This document shows, piece after piece, positions 45,342-53,856 of a DNA stretch of 64,000 nucleotides. The notes beneath the pieces are model-generated. The model did not search any database. It was not told where the DNA came from and saw only the letters and a program-made list of their open reading frames with translations. Each line of letters opens with the position of its first letter. Position 1 is the first letter of the stretch. The translations under genes and the position numbers were made by a program. The DNA lies in assembly GCF_020852615.1 (NCBI RefSeq), contig NZ_JADZAJ010000017.1, positions 1 to 64,000 of the forward strand. The letters are read 5' to 3'. Origin of the DNA: Nitrosomonas sp. (GTDB lineage Bacteria; Pseudomonadota; Gammaproteobacteria; Burkholderiales; Nitrosomonadaceae).

Positions 45342-46406
45342 ATGAAAACGACACAACTTTTGCATAATCTCGGCCAGAGTCTCTGGCTCGACAATATTAC
45401 GCGGGATCTGTTAATCAACGGTACGCTGAAACGCTATATCGATGAATTCTCTGTAACAGGGCTGACTTCCAATCCGAGTATATTCAACCACGCGATCAGG
45501 AACAGCGGCGCTTATGATGCGGCAATCCGCGCCGGCCTGGCGCAGGGTAAACCGGGTGAGGCAATTTTTATTGATCTGGCACTGGAAGATCTGACACAGG
45601 CAGCAGATTTGTTAAGGCCGGTTTACGATCGGACCAATGGCATCGACGGATGGGTGTCGATGGAAGTGTCTCCTCTGCTGGCTTACGACACAGCCAGCAC
45701 CGTTGCTGCTGCAAAGGAGATTTACAATCAGGCGGCCCGGCCGAATCTGTTAATCAAGATTCCGGGAACCAGGGAGGGAGTGCCTGCCATTGAAGAAGCC
45801 ATTTTTGCGGGGATACCGATCAATGTGACTTTACTGTTCAGCCGTGAACAGTATGTGGCTGCGGCTGAAGCCTATTTGCGCGGTATTGAACGGCGTATCG
45901 ATGCCGGTCTCAATCCTGATGTGGTATCGGTGGCTTCCCTGTTTGTCAGCCGGTGGGATGTTGCGGTGGCAGGTAAGGTTCCGGAGGAATTGTGCAACAG
46001 GCTGGGTATTGCGATTGCCGGGCGCACCTATAAAGCTGCCCGTGATCTTTTTGATGCACCCCGCTGGCTGCGAATCTACAATGCCGGTGCCCGGCCGCAA
46101 CGCCTGCTATGGGCGAGTACGGGGACCAAAGATCCTGCTGCTTCACCCGTTCTGTATGTGGCGGCGCTTGCTGCTCCCTTTACTGTCAATACGATACCGG
46201 AAGCCACCTTGAAAACGCTGGCCGGTCAGAATGACCCGGGTTTTGAATGTATGCCGGCTGATGGTGGAGATTGTGAGCAGGTGCTGGAGCAGTTTTCCAG
46301 AGCGGGAATTGATATTGATGCCCTGGCGATCCGGCTTCAGGATGAAGGTGCCAGGGGATTCGTGACCTCCTGGCAGGGATTGCTGGAGGTAATTGCTTCC
46401 AAATAA
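45342..46406 (+). CDS. tal: Transaldolase
   Basis: A 354-residue enzyme of the non-oxidative pentose phosphate pathway. It has SLWLDNITRDLL, VTGLTSNPSIF, GIDGWVSMEVSP, the Schiff-base lysine in LLIKIPGT near residue 144, and VTLLFSREQY. Length fits the longer transaldolase subgroup. ATG 45342 has GGAG nine bases upstream; the frame extends to 45300 without a better signal. No other gene is close on the same strand. Confidence 0.94.
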   Translation: MKTTQLLHNLGQSLWLDNITRDLLINGTLKRYIDEFSVTGLTSNPSIFNHAIRNSGAYDAAIRAGLAQGKPGEAIFIDLALEDLTQAADLLRPVYDRTNGIDGWVSMEVSPLLAYDTASTVAAAKEIYNQAARPNLLIKIPGTREGVPAIEEAIFAGIPINVTLLFSREQYVAAAEAYLRGIERRIDAGLNPDVVSVASLFVSRWDVAVAGKVPEELCNRLGIAIAGRTYKAARDLFDAPRWLRIYNAGARPQRLLWASTGTKDPAASPVLYVAALAAPFTVNTIPEATLKTLAGQNDPGFECMPADGGDCEQVLEQFSRAGIDIDALAIRLQDEGARGFVTSWQGLLEVIASK

Positions 46407-46652
46407 AGGGGCGTACAGTAAAAGCAACGCGCTGATTTGTGAGGACAGAGCCTGTTTCTGACAGTAACAAATCGGCTGCCCTTGTGTAATCACGTAGTAA
46501 AATAACCCTGTTGCAAGGGGGTGTATGTTGAATACATCCGGCTGTCTGCGCTGCCCGGGCTGAGGTATGGTTTAGCGGGCCCGGGGATGAGCTGTCAGTT
46601 TTGACTCAGATGCTGGAAAATCTGTTTATTCTTTTTACAAGGGAGTTCGGGA
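46407..46652 (+). other. Structured leader region before the lipoprotein gene
   Basis: A 246-base gap. Two possible stems are seen: TGTAT/ATACA at about 46522-46538 and CCCGGGC (about 46553-46559) with GCCCGGG (about 46579-46586). The CCCGGGC stem is GC-rich. The arrangement could be a terminator of tal or a leader of the lipoprotein gene; no firm promoter was picked out. Confidence 0.3.
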
Positions 46653-47216
46653 ATGAAAATTATAAAGCTTGATCGTTTTGCAAAGAGCGTTCTGGTACTG
46701 TCTCTGGCCGTGTTTGCAGCGGGTTGTGGTGATAAGTCCGAGGAGGCTGCCAAACAGAAACAGCCTGGAGCAACTGCAAAAATTATGCAAAGTGAAGAAG
46801 TCGTAACTGAATCCGTGCCGGATGAGTCGGGTGATATCGCAGAAGAGTCATTGGAATCAATTCTGGCAAAAGCAGATGAAATTATTCAGCGAACCAGTGC
46901 GGTAAATGGTGATGTAAAGTCTGAATCGAAAAAAAGTGCTGAAAATGCCGTTGAAGAAACGGGAGCTATCGTGGCGACCACACCTAAAAAGAGCACAGAA
47001 ACCGCGGATAATGGTAAAGAAACAGTCAAAGTAACTCCGGATATCATTCGCAAAATTCAGCAGGCTCTGGCAGACGCCGGTCTGAATCCGGGAACGGCTG
47101 ATGGAAAGATGGGCCCGCGCAGCAAAAATGCATTGGCTGAATTCCAGAAAAAACATGGCTTGGCTGTGGGGAAAATAACCAGAGAAACATTGCGTGAGCT
47201 GGGAATCGCCTTCTGA
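46653..47216 (+). CDS. Lipoprotein with C-terminal peptidoglycan-binding domain
   Basis: 187 residues. A signal peptide ends in the lipobox LAVFAAGC, so the Cys at about residue 26 would be lipidated. A low-complexity acidic/lysine-rich linker (about 30-125) follows, then a PG_binding_1-type domain: IQQALADAGLNPGTADGKMG, then NALAEFQKKHGL and TLRELGI. It probably tethers the outer membrane or a partner protein to the cell wall. The gene is monocistronic, ahead of lysC by 92 bp. Confidence 0.85.
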   Translation: MKIIKLDRFAKSVLVLSLAVFAAGCGDKSEEAAKQKQPGATAKIMQSEEVVTESVPDESGDIAEESLESILAKADEIIQRTSAVNGDVKSESKKSAENAVEETGAIVATTPKKSTETADNGKETVKVTPDIIRKIQQALADAGLNPGTADGKMGPRSKNALAEFQKKHGLAVGKITRETLRELGIAF

Positions 47217-47308
47217 TTTCCCTGATATGGAAATGGTATTTTCTGGGGGAAATGTGTAGAATTCACCGCCGTTCGGGCTGTTTGATCATTTATTTCTGAG
47301 AAAAATTT

Positions 47309-48556
47309 GTGACCTTCCTTGTCCAAAAATATGGTGGTACCTCGGTAGGCAGTACCGAGCGCATTAAACAGGTTGCGCGTCGTGTGGCTGAGTTTCGGGC
47401 GCAGGGGCATGATCTGGTTGTGGTTCTGTCCGCCATGAGCGGAGAAACCAATCGCCTGATTTCCCTGGCAAAAGAGGTTCAGCCCAACCCTGATCCCCGT
47501 GAGCTGGATGTGATTCTGTCCACTGGCGAGCAGGTAACAATCGGGCTGCTGGCGATGGCTTTGCAGGAGCTGGGTATCAAAGCAAAAAGCTATACCGGCT
47601 CTCAGGTCAGCATTACAACGGATAACGCTCATACCAAGGCGCGTATCCTGAAGATTGATGAACATCCTGTGCGTGAGGATCTGGCGGCCGGTTATGTTGT
47701 TATCGTTGCCGGGTTCCAGGGTGTGGATGAAGCGGGCGATATCACAACACTGGGACGTGGTGGTTCAGATACGACGGCAGTAGCGCTTGCGGCTGCACTC
47801 AAGGCGGATGAATGCCAGATTTACACTGATGTTAACGGTATTTACACCACGGATCCGCGTGTGGTGCCGGAAGCACGGAAGCTGGATACCATTACATTCG
47901 AAGAAATGCTTGAGATGGCCAGTCTGGGATCCAAAGTACTGCAGATACGTTCAGTGGAATTTGCCGGTAAATACAGGGTCAAGCTCAGGGTTCTTTCCAG
48001 TTTTGAAGAAGGCGATGGTACGCTGATCACGTTTGAGGAAAATAACAAGATGGAACAGCCCATAATCTCGGGGATTGCATTTAATCGCGACGAAGCAAAA
48101 ATTACAGTGGTGGGTGTACCGGACCATCCCGGTATTGCCTATCAGATACTGGGACCCGTAGCCGATGCCAATATCGATGTTGATATGATCATCCAGAACG
48201 TAGGGCATGACGGTACTACTGATTTTTCATTCACGGTCAACCGGAATGAATACGTCCGCACGATGGAGGTGTTGAATCAGCAGGTGTTGCCCCACATTGG
48301 TGCACGAGAAGTAATCGGCGGGGATAAAATTGCCAAGGTTTCGGTGATTGGCGTGGGAATGCGTTCGTATGCCGGTATTGCCAGCAAAATGTTCCGTGTG
48401 CTGGCAGAAGAAGGGATTAACATTCGGATGATTGCGACTTCAGAAATCAAAATTTCTGTCGTAGTAGATGAAAAGTATATGGAGCTGGCAGTGCGGGTGT
48501 TACACAAGGCTTTTGATCTGGATCGGGCGAATAACACCAGCACAAAAACATGTTAG
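47309..48556 (+). CDS. lysC: Aspartate kinase
   Basis: A 415-residue enzyme phosphorylating aspartate, the entry to lysine, threonine and methionine. It has VQKYGGTSVGSTERIKQVA, FQGVDEAGDITTLGRGGSDT, YTDVNGIYTTDPR and two C-terminal ACT domains (ITVVGVPDHPGIAYQI and VSVIGVGMRSYAGIASKMF), so feedback by amino acids is expected. It starts with GTG at 47309. The tRNA-Ser gene follows 45 bp after its stop. Confidence 0.96.
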   Translation: MTFLVQKYGGTSVGSTERIKQVARRVAEFRAQGHDLVVVLSAMSGETNRLISLAKEVQPNPDPRELDVILSTGEQVTIGLLAMALQELGIKAKSYTGSQVSITTDNAHTKARILKIDEHPVREDLAAGYVVIVAGFQGVDEAGDITTLGRGGSDTTAVALAAALKADECQIYTDVNGIYTTDPRVVPEARKLDTITFEEMLEMASLGSKVLQIRSVEFAGKYRVKLRVLSSFEEGDGTLITFEENNKMEQPIISGIAFNRDEAKITVVGVPDHPGIAYQILGPVADANIDVDMIIQNVGHDGTTDFSFTVNRNEYVRTMEVLNQQVLPHIGAREVIGGDKIAKVSVIGVGMRSYAGIASKMFRVLAEEGINIRMIATSEIKISVVVDEKYMELAVRVLHKAFDLDRANNTSTKTC

Positions 48557-48601
48557 TATAGTCGGCTGTTTAAATGTAAGTCATCTAAAAGTATCATTTA
48601 C

Positions 48602-48694
48602 GGAGAGATGGCCGAGTGGTCGAAGGCGCTCCCCTGCTAAGGGAGTATAGGCTCAAAAAGCTTATCGAGGGTTCGAATCCCTCTCTCTCCGCCA
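48602..48694 (+). tRNA. tRNA-Ser (anticodon GCT)
   Basis: A 93-base serine tRNA with encoded CCA. The acceptor stem GGAGAGA pairs with TCTCTCC, and the D-arm reads GCCGAGTGGTCGAAGGC. The anticodon stem-loop CCCCTGCTAAGGGAG places GCT as anticodon (reads AGC/AGT). A long variable arm and the TTCGAATC T-loop are present. The long variable arm and the anticodon both support serine. Confidence 0.95.
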
Positions 48695-48863
48695 AAATGC
48701 CGGCATGTCCAGGTTGGCGATAATTTCCCCCTGCAGTTAACTCCTTTCTGACATTGCTCAATGCCGTACAGTCTTCTTCGTACAGTATAAAGACTACGGT
48801 CAGTGCAATCCGGCAGTGTGTTCCGCAGCCTTCACTCAAGCTCACCTTCTGCATGATTTTCAA

Positions 48864-48898
48864 TTTGTCATCCTGATGTCATCTTTGCCTTGTATGAT
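48864..48898 (+). promoter_or_regulatory. Pho box and -10 element upstream of phoB
   Basis: TGTCAT occurs at 48866-48871 and again at 48877-48882, exactly 11 bases apart, as in a PhoB-binding direct repeat. A -10-like TATGAT follows at 48893-48898, ten bases after the second copy, the normal spacing when PhoB replaces the -35 box. The phoB start is about 40 bases further, so autoregulation is likely. Confidence 0.65.
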
Positions 48899-48936
48899 TC
48901 AGGTTATCTGACAGGGTTTTTTGATCGAGGTAGAAG

Positions 48937-49659
48937 GTGTCTGCAACAGTTCTGGTGGTGGAAGATGAATTGGCAATTCAGGAACTGGTTGCTTATAGTC
49001 TGCGTAACGCCGGTTATATCGTTGTGTGTGCGAGCAGTGCGGAGCAGGCTGCAAAACATATTAACGAAGTATTGCCGGATCTGGTGTTACTGGACTGGAT
49101 GCTTCCCGGCAGAAGTGGTGTTGAGTTCGCCCGATCATTACGCCGGGATCTTCGTACCAAATCAGTTCCTGTCATCATGCTGACTGCACGGGTGGATGAA
49201 AGTGACAAGGTGGCCGGGCTGGAATCGGGGGCGGATGATTACATAACCAAGCCGTTTTCCCCGCGAGAGCTCATTGCGCGGATAAAAGCAGTGTTGCGCC
49301 GGAGCCTGCCCGAAGCCACCGATGACATTCTGGATGTCGGGGGTGTAAAGCTCAACCCGATAATGCATCGTGTCACTGTGACTGATCCGGACGATGGTAT
49401 TCACGAAAAGGAATTGCTGCTCAGCCCGACTGAATACCGTTTACTGCATTTTCTGATGGCACATGCCGAGCGCGTACATACCCGAGCCCAGTTGCTTGAT
49501 CGGGTATGGGGGGATCATGTTTTTGTCGAAGACCGGACAGTTGATGTGCATATACGCCGGTTGCGCAAGGCGCTGGAGGTGGCGGGAAAGGCCGATCTGG
49601 TGCAGACGGTCCGGGGAGCGGGCTATCGTTTTTCCATTCGCAATGAGAGCGAGATCTGA
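48937..49659 (+). CDS. phoB: Phosphate regulon response regulator PhoB
   Basis: 240 residues. The receiver domain begins VLVVEDELAIQELV, has the phospho-acceptor Asp in LVLLDWMLPG near residue 54 and Lys in YITKPFSP near 106. The C-terminal OmpR/PhoB winged helix has LSPTEYRLLHFLM, VWGDHVFVEDRTVDVHIRRL and TVRGAGYRFS. It starts with GTG 48937. The sensor kinase gene phoR, usually next, is absent: 509 bases of apparently non-coding sequence follow. The Pho box upstream supports the PhoB identity. Confidence 0.9.
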   Translation: MSATVLVVEDELAIQELVAYSLRNAGYIVVCASSAEQAAKHINEVLPDLVLLDWMLPGRSGVEFARSLRRDLRTKSVPVIMLTARVDESDKVAGLESGADDYITKPFSPRELIARIKAVLRRSLPEATDDILDVGGVKLNPIMHRVTVTDPDDGIHEKELLLSPTEYRLLHFLMAHAERVHTRAQLLDRVWGDHVFVEDRTVDVHIRRLRKALEVAGKADLVQTVRGAGYRFSIRNESEI

Positions 49660-50168
49660 GAACCGGCCTGTGCTGGTCAATGGCAGGGGGGTGGGCTATA
49701 CTTTACCGGCAGGTACCGGGTTCTTGCGGGTTGTGTGGCGAGTAACCGCAAAGGGTTACCCGGCTTTTCATTTTTTAAGAAACGCATCCGTTCTTCATGA
49801 GGCATCTCTAAAGACCTTCTGAAAAATGTTGGTGAAGTAGTCAGCGTAAGGTAAAAGCCGGCTGAAAAAGCGCAGTTTACCAGCAGTAAGCAAGTGTTTT
49901 TAGCCGGCTTCTAACGAAGTGATGGCAGCGCGCGTATCGTTTTTCAGAGGATTCCTGAGCAGACAGACAGGGCGGCGTGCGCCATGTAACGCTGTGATTC
50001 AACTTCAGAAGGCCCCTGTGAAGGTACCTCGCTAACCCGCAGTGTCCCCCGATTAGTTATTTCTACATATAGTACAGTTTCAAGGTACGGTCTTTCTTGA
50101 AACAACATCCTGAAACAACAATCTTTTTCGCTACAGTTCATGTGGCTGATTCAATATGAGGAGTTAGA
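49660..50168 (+). other. 509-base gap after phoB, without recognisable gene
   Basis: No convincing gene on either strand and no trace of phoR. It contains the inverted repeat described at 49853-49912. The last 100 bases before rnk are AT-rich and hold repeats of GAAACAACA (near 50097 and 50112) and a TATAGT-like box near 50071, which may be the rnk promoter. Confidence 0.4.
49853..49912. repeat. Long imperfect stem-loop in the phoB-rnk gap
   Basis: AAGCCGGCT (49855-49863) and AGCCGGCTT (49902-49910) form an inverted repeat. Flanking A-runs and T-runs extend the pairing to about 16 positions with two mismatches, and the T-run TGTTTTT lies inside the right arm. It could be a terminator for a transcript from phoB or a miniature-element relic. 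Confidence 0.45.
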
Positions 50169-50582
50169 ATGAATATCAAACCTAAAATTATGATTTCCAC
50201 GCTCGATGCAGAACGTCTGGAAATGTTGCTGGAAGATCTTCCGCATAATGCCTTTCCGGGCAGGGATGATCTGGAAGCTGAACTCGCCCGGGCGGAAGTA
50301 GTGGATCCGGAGGAAATTCCACCTGCTGTGGTGACGATGAATTCCACCGTCAGGTTCAAGGTAGCATCCTCTGCTGAAGAATTCTGCCTGACATTGGTAT
50401 ATCCGAAAGACGTGGATACCAGTGGTGAGAAAATCTCGATCCTTGCGCCGGTAGGGAGTGCGTTACTGGGGTTGTCACAAGGTGATGAAATTGAATGGCC
50501 CAAGCCAGGTGGCGGCGTGCTGCGAGTGCGTATCATGGAAGTGACTTACCAACCCGAGCGTTCCGGGGAATTTCACCGCTAA
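50169..50582 (+). CDS. rnk: Regulator of nucleoside diphosphate kinase (GreA/GreB-like)
   Basis: A 137-residue protein of the Rnk group: an N-terminal short coiled coil (ISTLDAERLEMLLEDLP) and a C-terminal GreA/GreB-type domain (VTMNSTVRFKV near residue 57, VYPKDVDTSGEKISILAPVG near 77, GLSQGDEIEWPKPGG near 101). Rnk proteins bind RNA polymerase near the secondary channel but lack the long cleavage coiled coil. Ribosome-binding site GAGGAG precedes the ATG. glpK follows after 30 bp. Confidence 0.9.
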   Translation: MNIKPKIMISTLDAERLEMLLEDLPHNAFPGRDDLEAELARAEVVDPEEIPPAVVTMNSTVRFKVASSAEEFCLTLVYPKDVDTSGEKISILAPVGSALLGLSQGDEIEWPKPGGGVLRVRIMEVTYQPERSGEFHR

Positions 50583-50612
50583 CCCAGATGGTTCTTTTCA
50601 AAGAATACCGCG

Positions 50613-52163
50613 ATGAGTAATCAGCCGGTGATTCTGGCGATTGATCAGGGTACAACCAGTACCCGTGCCATTCTGTTTTCGGCTGAACTGGATATTCTGG
50701 CAGTGCAGCAGAAAGAGCTGAAGCTGCATTATCCGCATAAGGGCTGGGTTGAGCAGGATGCAGTAGCGATCTGGCGGGATACGCTCGAAGTTTGTCGTGC
50801 AGTGCTGGAACATCCTGTCGGCAGAGTAAAACCGGTTGCCGCTATTGGCATTACCAATCAGCGTGAAACAACCATTCTATGGGATCGCAAGACTGGCAAG
50901 CCGGTTTACAACGCCATTGTCTGGCAGGATCGCCGTACTGATGCCAGTTGCAGGGAATTGAGAGCGCGGGGTCACGAGCCGATGGTAACGGCTCGAACCG
51001 GCCTGTTATTTGATCCCTATTTTTCCGCAACCAAAATTGCCTGGATACTGGATAGCGTCGAAGGGGCACGTACCCGGGCAGAGCAGGGTGAACTGGCATT
51101 TGGCACGATAGATTGTTACCTGCTCTGGCATCTGACTGGCGGGCGGGTGCATGCCACTGATGTGACCAATGCGGCGCGGACACTGCTGTTCAACATTGTC
51201 GAACAGCAGTGGGATAAGGATTTGCTGGCATTATTCAGCATTCCGGCAGCAATTCTGCCGGAAGTCCATGATAATGCTGCTGAATTTGGGGTGACTGATC
51301 CGGCCTGGTTTGGCCTGGAAATTCCGGTCGGCGGCATGGCGGGTGATCAGCATGCGGCACTGATCGGGCAAAGGTGTTTCCAGCCGGGCATGGTCAAGTC
51401 CACCTACGGCACCGGTTGTTTTGCACTGATGAATATCGGTCCGGATTTCAGGGCTTCGCACCATCGTTTACTGACCACGCCAGCGTATCGCCTGAATGGC
51501 AGGATGGTTTATGCCATTGAAGGATCAATCTTTATTGCCGGTGCGGCAATCCAGTGGCTGCGGGACGGATTGGAGTTTTTTCGGGATGCGGCGGCGAGCG
51601 AAGCACTGGCGCGCAGTGTGCCAGACAGTAATGAAGTGTATTTTGTACCTGCCTTCACCGGCCTGGGTGCACCTTACTGGCGGCCGGATGTGCGCGGCAT
51701 GATCAGCGGGCTGTCACGTGAGACGACACGGGCACATATCGTTCGTGCAGCACTGGAAGCGCAAGGTTACCAAACTCTGGATCTGATGGCGGCGATGGAA
51801 GAAGATGGCGGCCATCAGGCTGAAATTATCCGCGTAGATGGTGGACTGGTGGCAAACGGATTCATGTGCCAGTTTCTCGCGGATATGTTGAACAGGCCGG
51901 TGGAAGTGCCAAAAGTGACCGAGGCAACGGCGCTGGGAGCGGCGATTCTGGCTGGGTTGACGGCGGGCCTGTTTGCCGGGCTGGAGGCAACTGAATGCTA
52001 CTGGCAACGGGACAGGGTTTATACACCCCAAATGACTGAAATTGAAAGAAAGCGGTTGTATGCCGGCTGGCAAACAGCCATTCAGACACTTTTACACACA
52101 CCCGGAAACCAAGGTGCTTTGACAAAAAACTGCCTGCAACCTCATCTGCCTATTAAATCGTAA
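50613..52163 (+). CDS. glpK: Glycerol kinase
   Basis: A 516-residue FGGY-family kinase making glycerol-3-phosphate. Motifs: AIDQGTTSTRAILFS, HKGWVEQDAVAIW, GITNQRETTILWDR, VKSTYGTGCFALMN and the FGGY signature region near VDGGLVANGFMCQFLAD. It is full length, so glycerol can probably be used to build phospholipid backbones. No transporter (glpF) or dehydrogenase (glpD) is adjacent, but pgsA, which uses a glycerol-3-phosphate product, comes next (46 bp). Confidence 0.95.
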   Translation: MSNQPVILAIDQGTTSTRAILFSAELDILAVQQKELKLHYPHKGWVEQDAVAIWRDTLEVCRAVLEHPVGRVKPVAAIGITNQRETTILWDRKTGKPVYNAIVWQDRRTDASCRELRARGHEPMVTARTGLLFDPYFSATKIAWILDSVEGARTRAEQGELAFGTIDCYLLWHLTGGRVHATDVTNAARTLLFNIVEQQWDKDLLALFSIPAAILPEVHDNAAEFGVTDPAWFGLEIPVGGMAGDQHAALIGQRCFQPGMVKSTYGTGCFALMNIGPDFRASHHRLLTTPAYRLNGRMVYAIEGSIFIAGAAIQWLRDGLEFFRDAAASEALARSVPDSNEVYFVPAFTGLGAPYWRPDVRGMISGLSRETTRAHIVRAALEAQGYQTLDLMAAMEEDGGHQAEIIRVDGGLVANGFMCQFLADMLNRPVEVPKVTEATALGAAILAGLTAGLFAGLEATECYWQRDRVYTPQMTEIERKRLYAGWQTAIQTLLHTPGNQGALTKNCLQPHLPIKS

Positions 52164-52209
52164 AATACTCACCTGATGTGATGAATCCGGACATGGAGTA
52201 TTTTTGGTT

Positions 52210-52782
52210 ATGCAGATGAACCTCCCCAATTTTCTGACGTGGCTGCGTATCGTGGCTATCCCTCTGTTTGTCGGCATTTTTTATCTGCCAACAGACTGGG
52301 CGCCTCCCGCTACACAAAATCTGGCAGCGACTATCGTATTTGCAGGCGCTGCGCTCACCGACTGGTTGGATGGCTATCTGGCCCGCGTACTTAACCAGAC
52401 TTCTGCATTTGGTGCTTTTCTTGATCCGGTAGCGGACAAGCTGATGGTGGCTGCTGCACTGATTGTTCTGGTACATCTGGATCGGCTGGATGCACCCATC
52501 GCGCTGATTATCATTGGTCGTGAAATCACAATTTCCGCATTGCGCGAATGGATGGCGCAAATCGGTAAATCCAGAAGTGTTGCTGTTTCTTTTCTGGGCA
52601 AGATTAAAACAGCGGCACAAATGGTGGCGATACCCCTGCTGCTTTACCATGGTCAGGTCAGTGATATGTTTGATGCCCAAGTGGCTGGCACCTGGCTGAT
52701 TTATGTTGCAGCCGTGCTGACGTTATGGTCGATGATTTATTACCTGCGGGCCGCCATGCCGCATGTGATTCACGACCGCTGA
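52210..52782 (+). CDS. pgsA: CDP-diacylglycerol-glycerol-3-phosphate phosphatidyltransferase
   Basis: A 190-residue membrane enzyme making phosphatidylglycerol phosphate. The CDP-alcohol phosphotransferase signature is complete in DWLDGYLARV then GAFLDPVADK (D-x2-D-G-x2-A-R-x8-G-x3-D-x3-D). The N-terminus NLPNFLTWLRI is typical. Several membrane segments follow. The frame opens six bases earlier at TTG, but ATG 52210 (or ATG 52216) is preferred; GGAG lies 11 bases upstream. Confidence 0.94.
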   Translation: MQMNLPNFLTWLRIVAIPLFVGIFYLPTDWAPPATQNLAATIVFAGAALTDWLDGYLARVLNQTSAFGAFLDPVADKLMVAAALIVLVHLDRLDAPIALIIIGREITISALREWMAQIGKSRSVAVSFLGKIKTAAQMVAIPLLLYHGQVSDMFDAQVAGTWLIYVAAVLTLWSMIYYLRAAMPHVIHDR

Positions 52783-52809
52783 TTTACTGTGGCGTAACTG
52801 TCATTGTCC

Positions 52810-53856
52810 ATGCCGCAGGAAGTTATTCTGTTCTTTCCCGGTCTGGTACTGACTTTCTGGATCAGTGCAATATGCGGGGGAGGGGCCAGTCTGATCCTGA
52901 TTCCAGCACTTAACCTGTTTCTTCCCGCTGCACTGGTTCCCTTTACATTAACGCTTGGGACATTTGCCAGCACGGCATCACGTATCGCTGTTTTCAGAAA
53001 GCACGTCAATACCAGAATATTTCTCTGGTTTATTCCGCTCTCCATTCCGGCGGTATTTATGGGGGCATGGCTGATCAGGTTTCTTAATCCGCTTTATCTC
53101 CAGTTTGTTGTGGCGCTTTTTCTCCTGTTCAATATCCCACAAATGTTCCAGTCAGGACGGGAGCTGCAGAAAGATGAAAAGCCTTACCCCAAATATATGC
53201 TGGCGCTGACTGGCTTTTTTGCCGGTTTTATCTCCGGGGTAGTCGGGGCCGTTGGACTGTTGTTTAACCGTTTTTATCTGCGGTATGGATTGAGCAAAGA
53301 GGAAATCATTGCGACCCGTGCTGCCAATGAGGTATATCTGCACGCAATCAAGCTGGTTGTTTATGCGTCGCTTGGTCTGTATTCAGCCAGTGCCATGTAT
53401 ACAGGGTTGCTGATTGCGCTGGCTGCCATAATTGCTTCTTTTACCCTGAAGTTCATTTTGCCGCTGGTCAGCGACTTTATTTTCAGAAAAGTTGGATACG
53501 GTGCAATGGTGGTTTCGGGCTTTGTCATGCTGTTCAGTACCTCTTCGCATATTATTGAGCAGGATAACGTAAGGTATGTTTCGCGAGACAGAGGCCAGAA
53601 GAATGAAGCCATAATTTCATGGCGCAACCGCCATTTCTCATTCGAATATGATGCAAAAGATCATGAGCTGGAAATTGAATGGTCAGTTGGCTATGGGGAT
53701 TTGCCTCAGGATCTGAAACGGCATTTTGATGAACTGATCCATCAGTATGATGAAATACAGATTGAAAAGGTGTTCAACCCCAGTGAAGCGCCAGGTTATG
53801 AATTTTATTGCTATAAGGACGGGGTGCTGACCAAACTGGATTTCAAGCCAGGTTAA
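52810..53856 (+). CDS. TauE/SafE family transporter with a soluble C-terminal extension
   Basis: 348 residues. Residues 1-250 form eight or so membrane segments with the two-half arrangement of TauE/SafE exporters (ICGGGASLILIPALN near the start, FFAGFISGVVGAVGLLFNRFYL in the middle), often used for sulfite, sulfonate or similar anions. The last ~95 residues are soluble (NRHFSFEYDAKDHELEIEW, EIQIEKVFNPSEAPGYEFYC) and not part of the usual family. ATG 52810 is chosen over TTG 52804. It shares its last four bases with the stop of the convergent oxidase gene. Confidence 0.82.
   Translation: MPQEVILFFPGLVLTFWISAICGGGASLILIPALNLFLPAALVPFTLTLGTFASTASRIAVFRKHVNTRIFLWFIPLSIPAVFMGAWLIRFLNPLYLQFVVALFLLFNIPQMFQSGRELQKDEKPYPKYMLALTGFFAGFISGVVGAVGLLFNRFYLRYGLSKEEIIATRAANEVYLHAIKLVVYASLGLYSASAMYTGLLIALAAIIASFTLKFILPLVSDFIFRKVGYGAMVVSGFVMLFSTSSHIIEQDNVRYVSRDRGQKNEAIISWRNRHFSFEYDAKDHELEIEWSVGYGDLPQDLKRHFDELIHQYDEIQIEKVFNPSEAPGYEFYCYKDGVLTKLDFKPG

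Noticed and set aside
49463..49822. 119-codon frame running from phoB into the following gap
   Set aside because: Most of it overlaps the conserved PhoB DNA-binding domain in another frame, and the part past phoB resembles nothing; not evidence for a phoR remnant.
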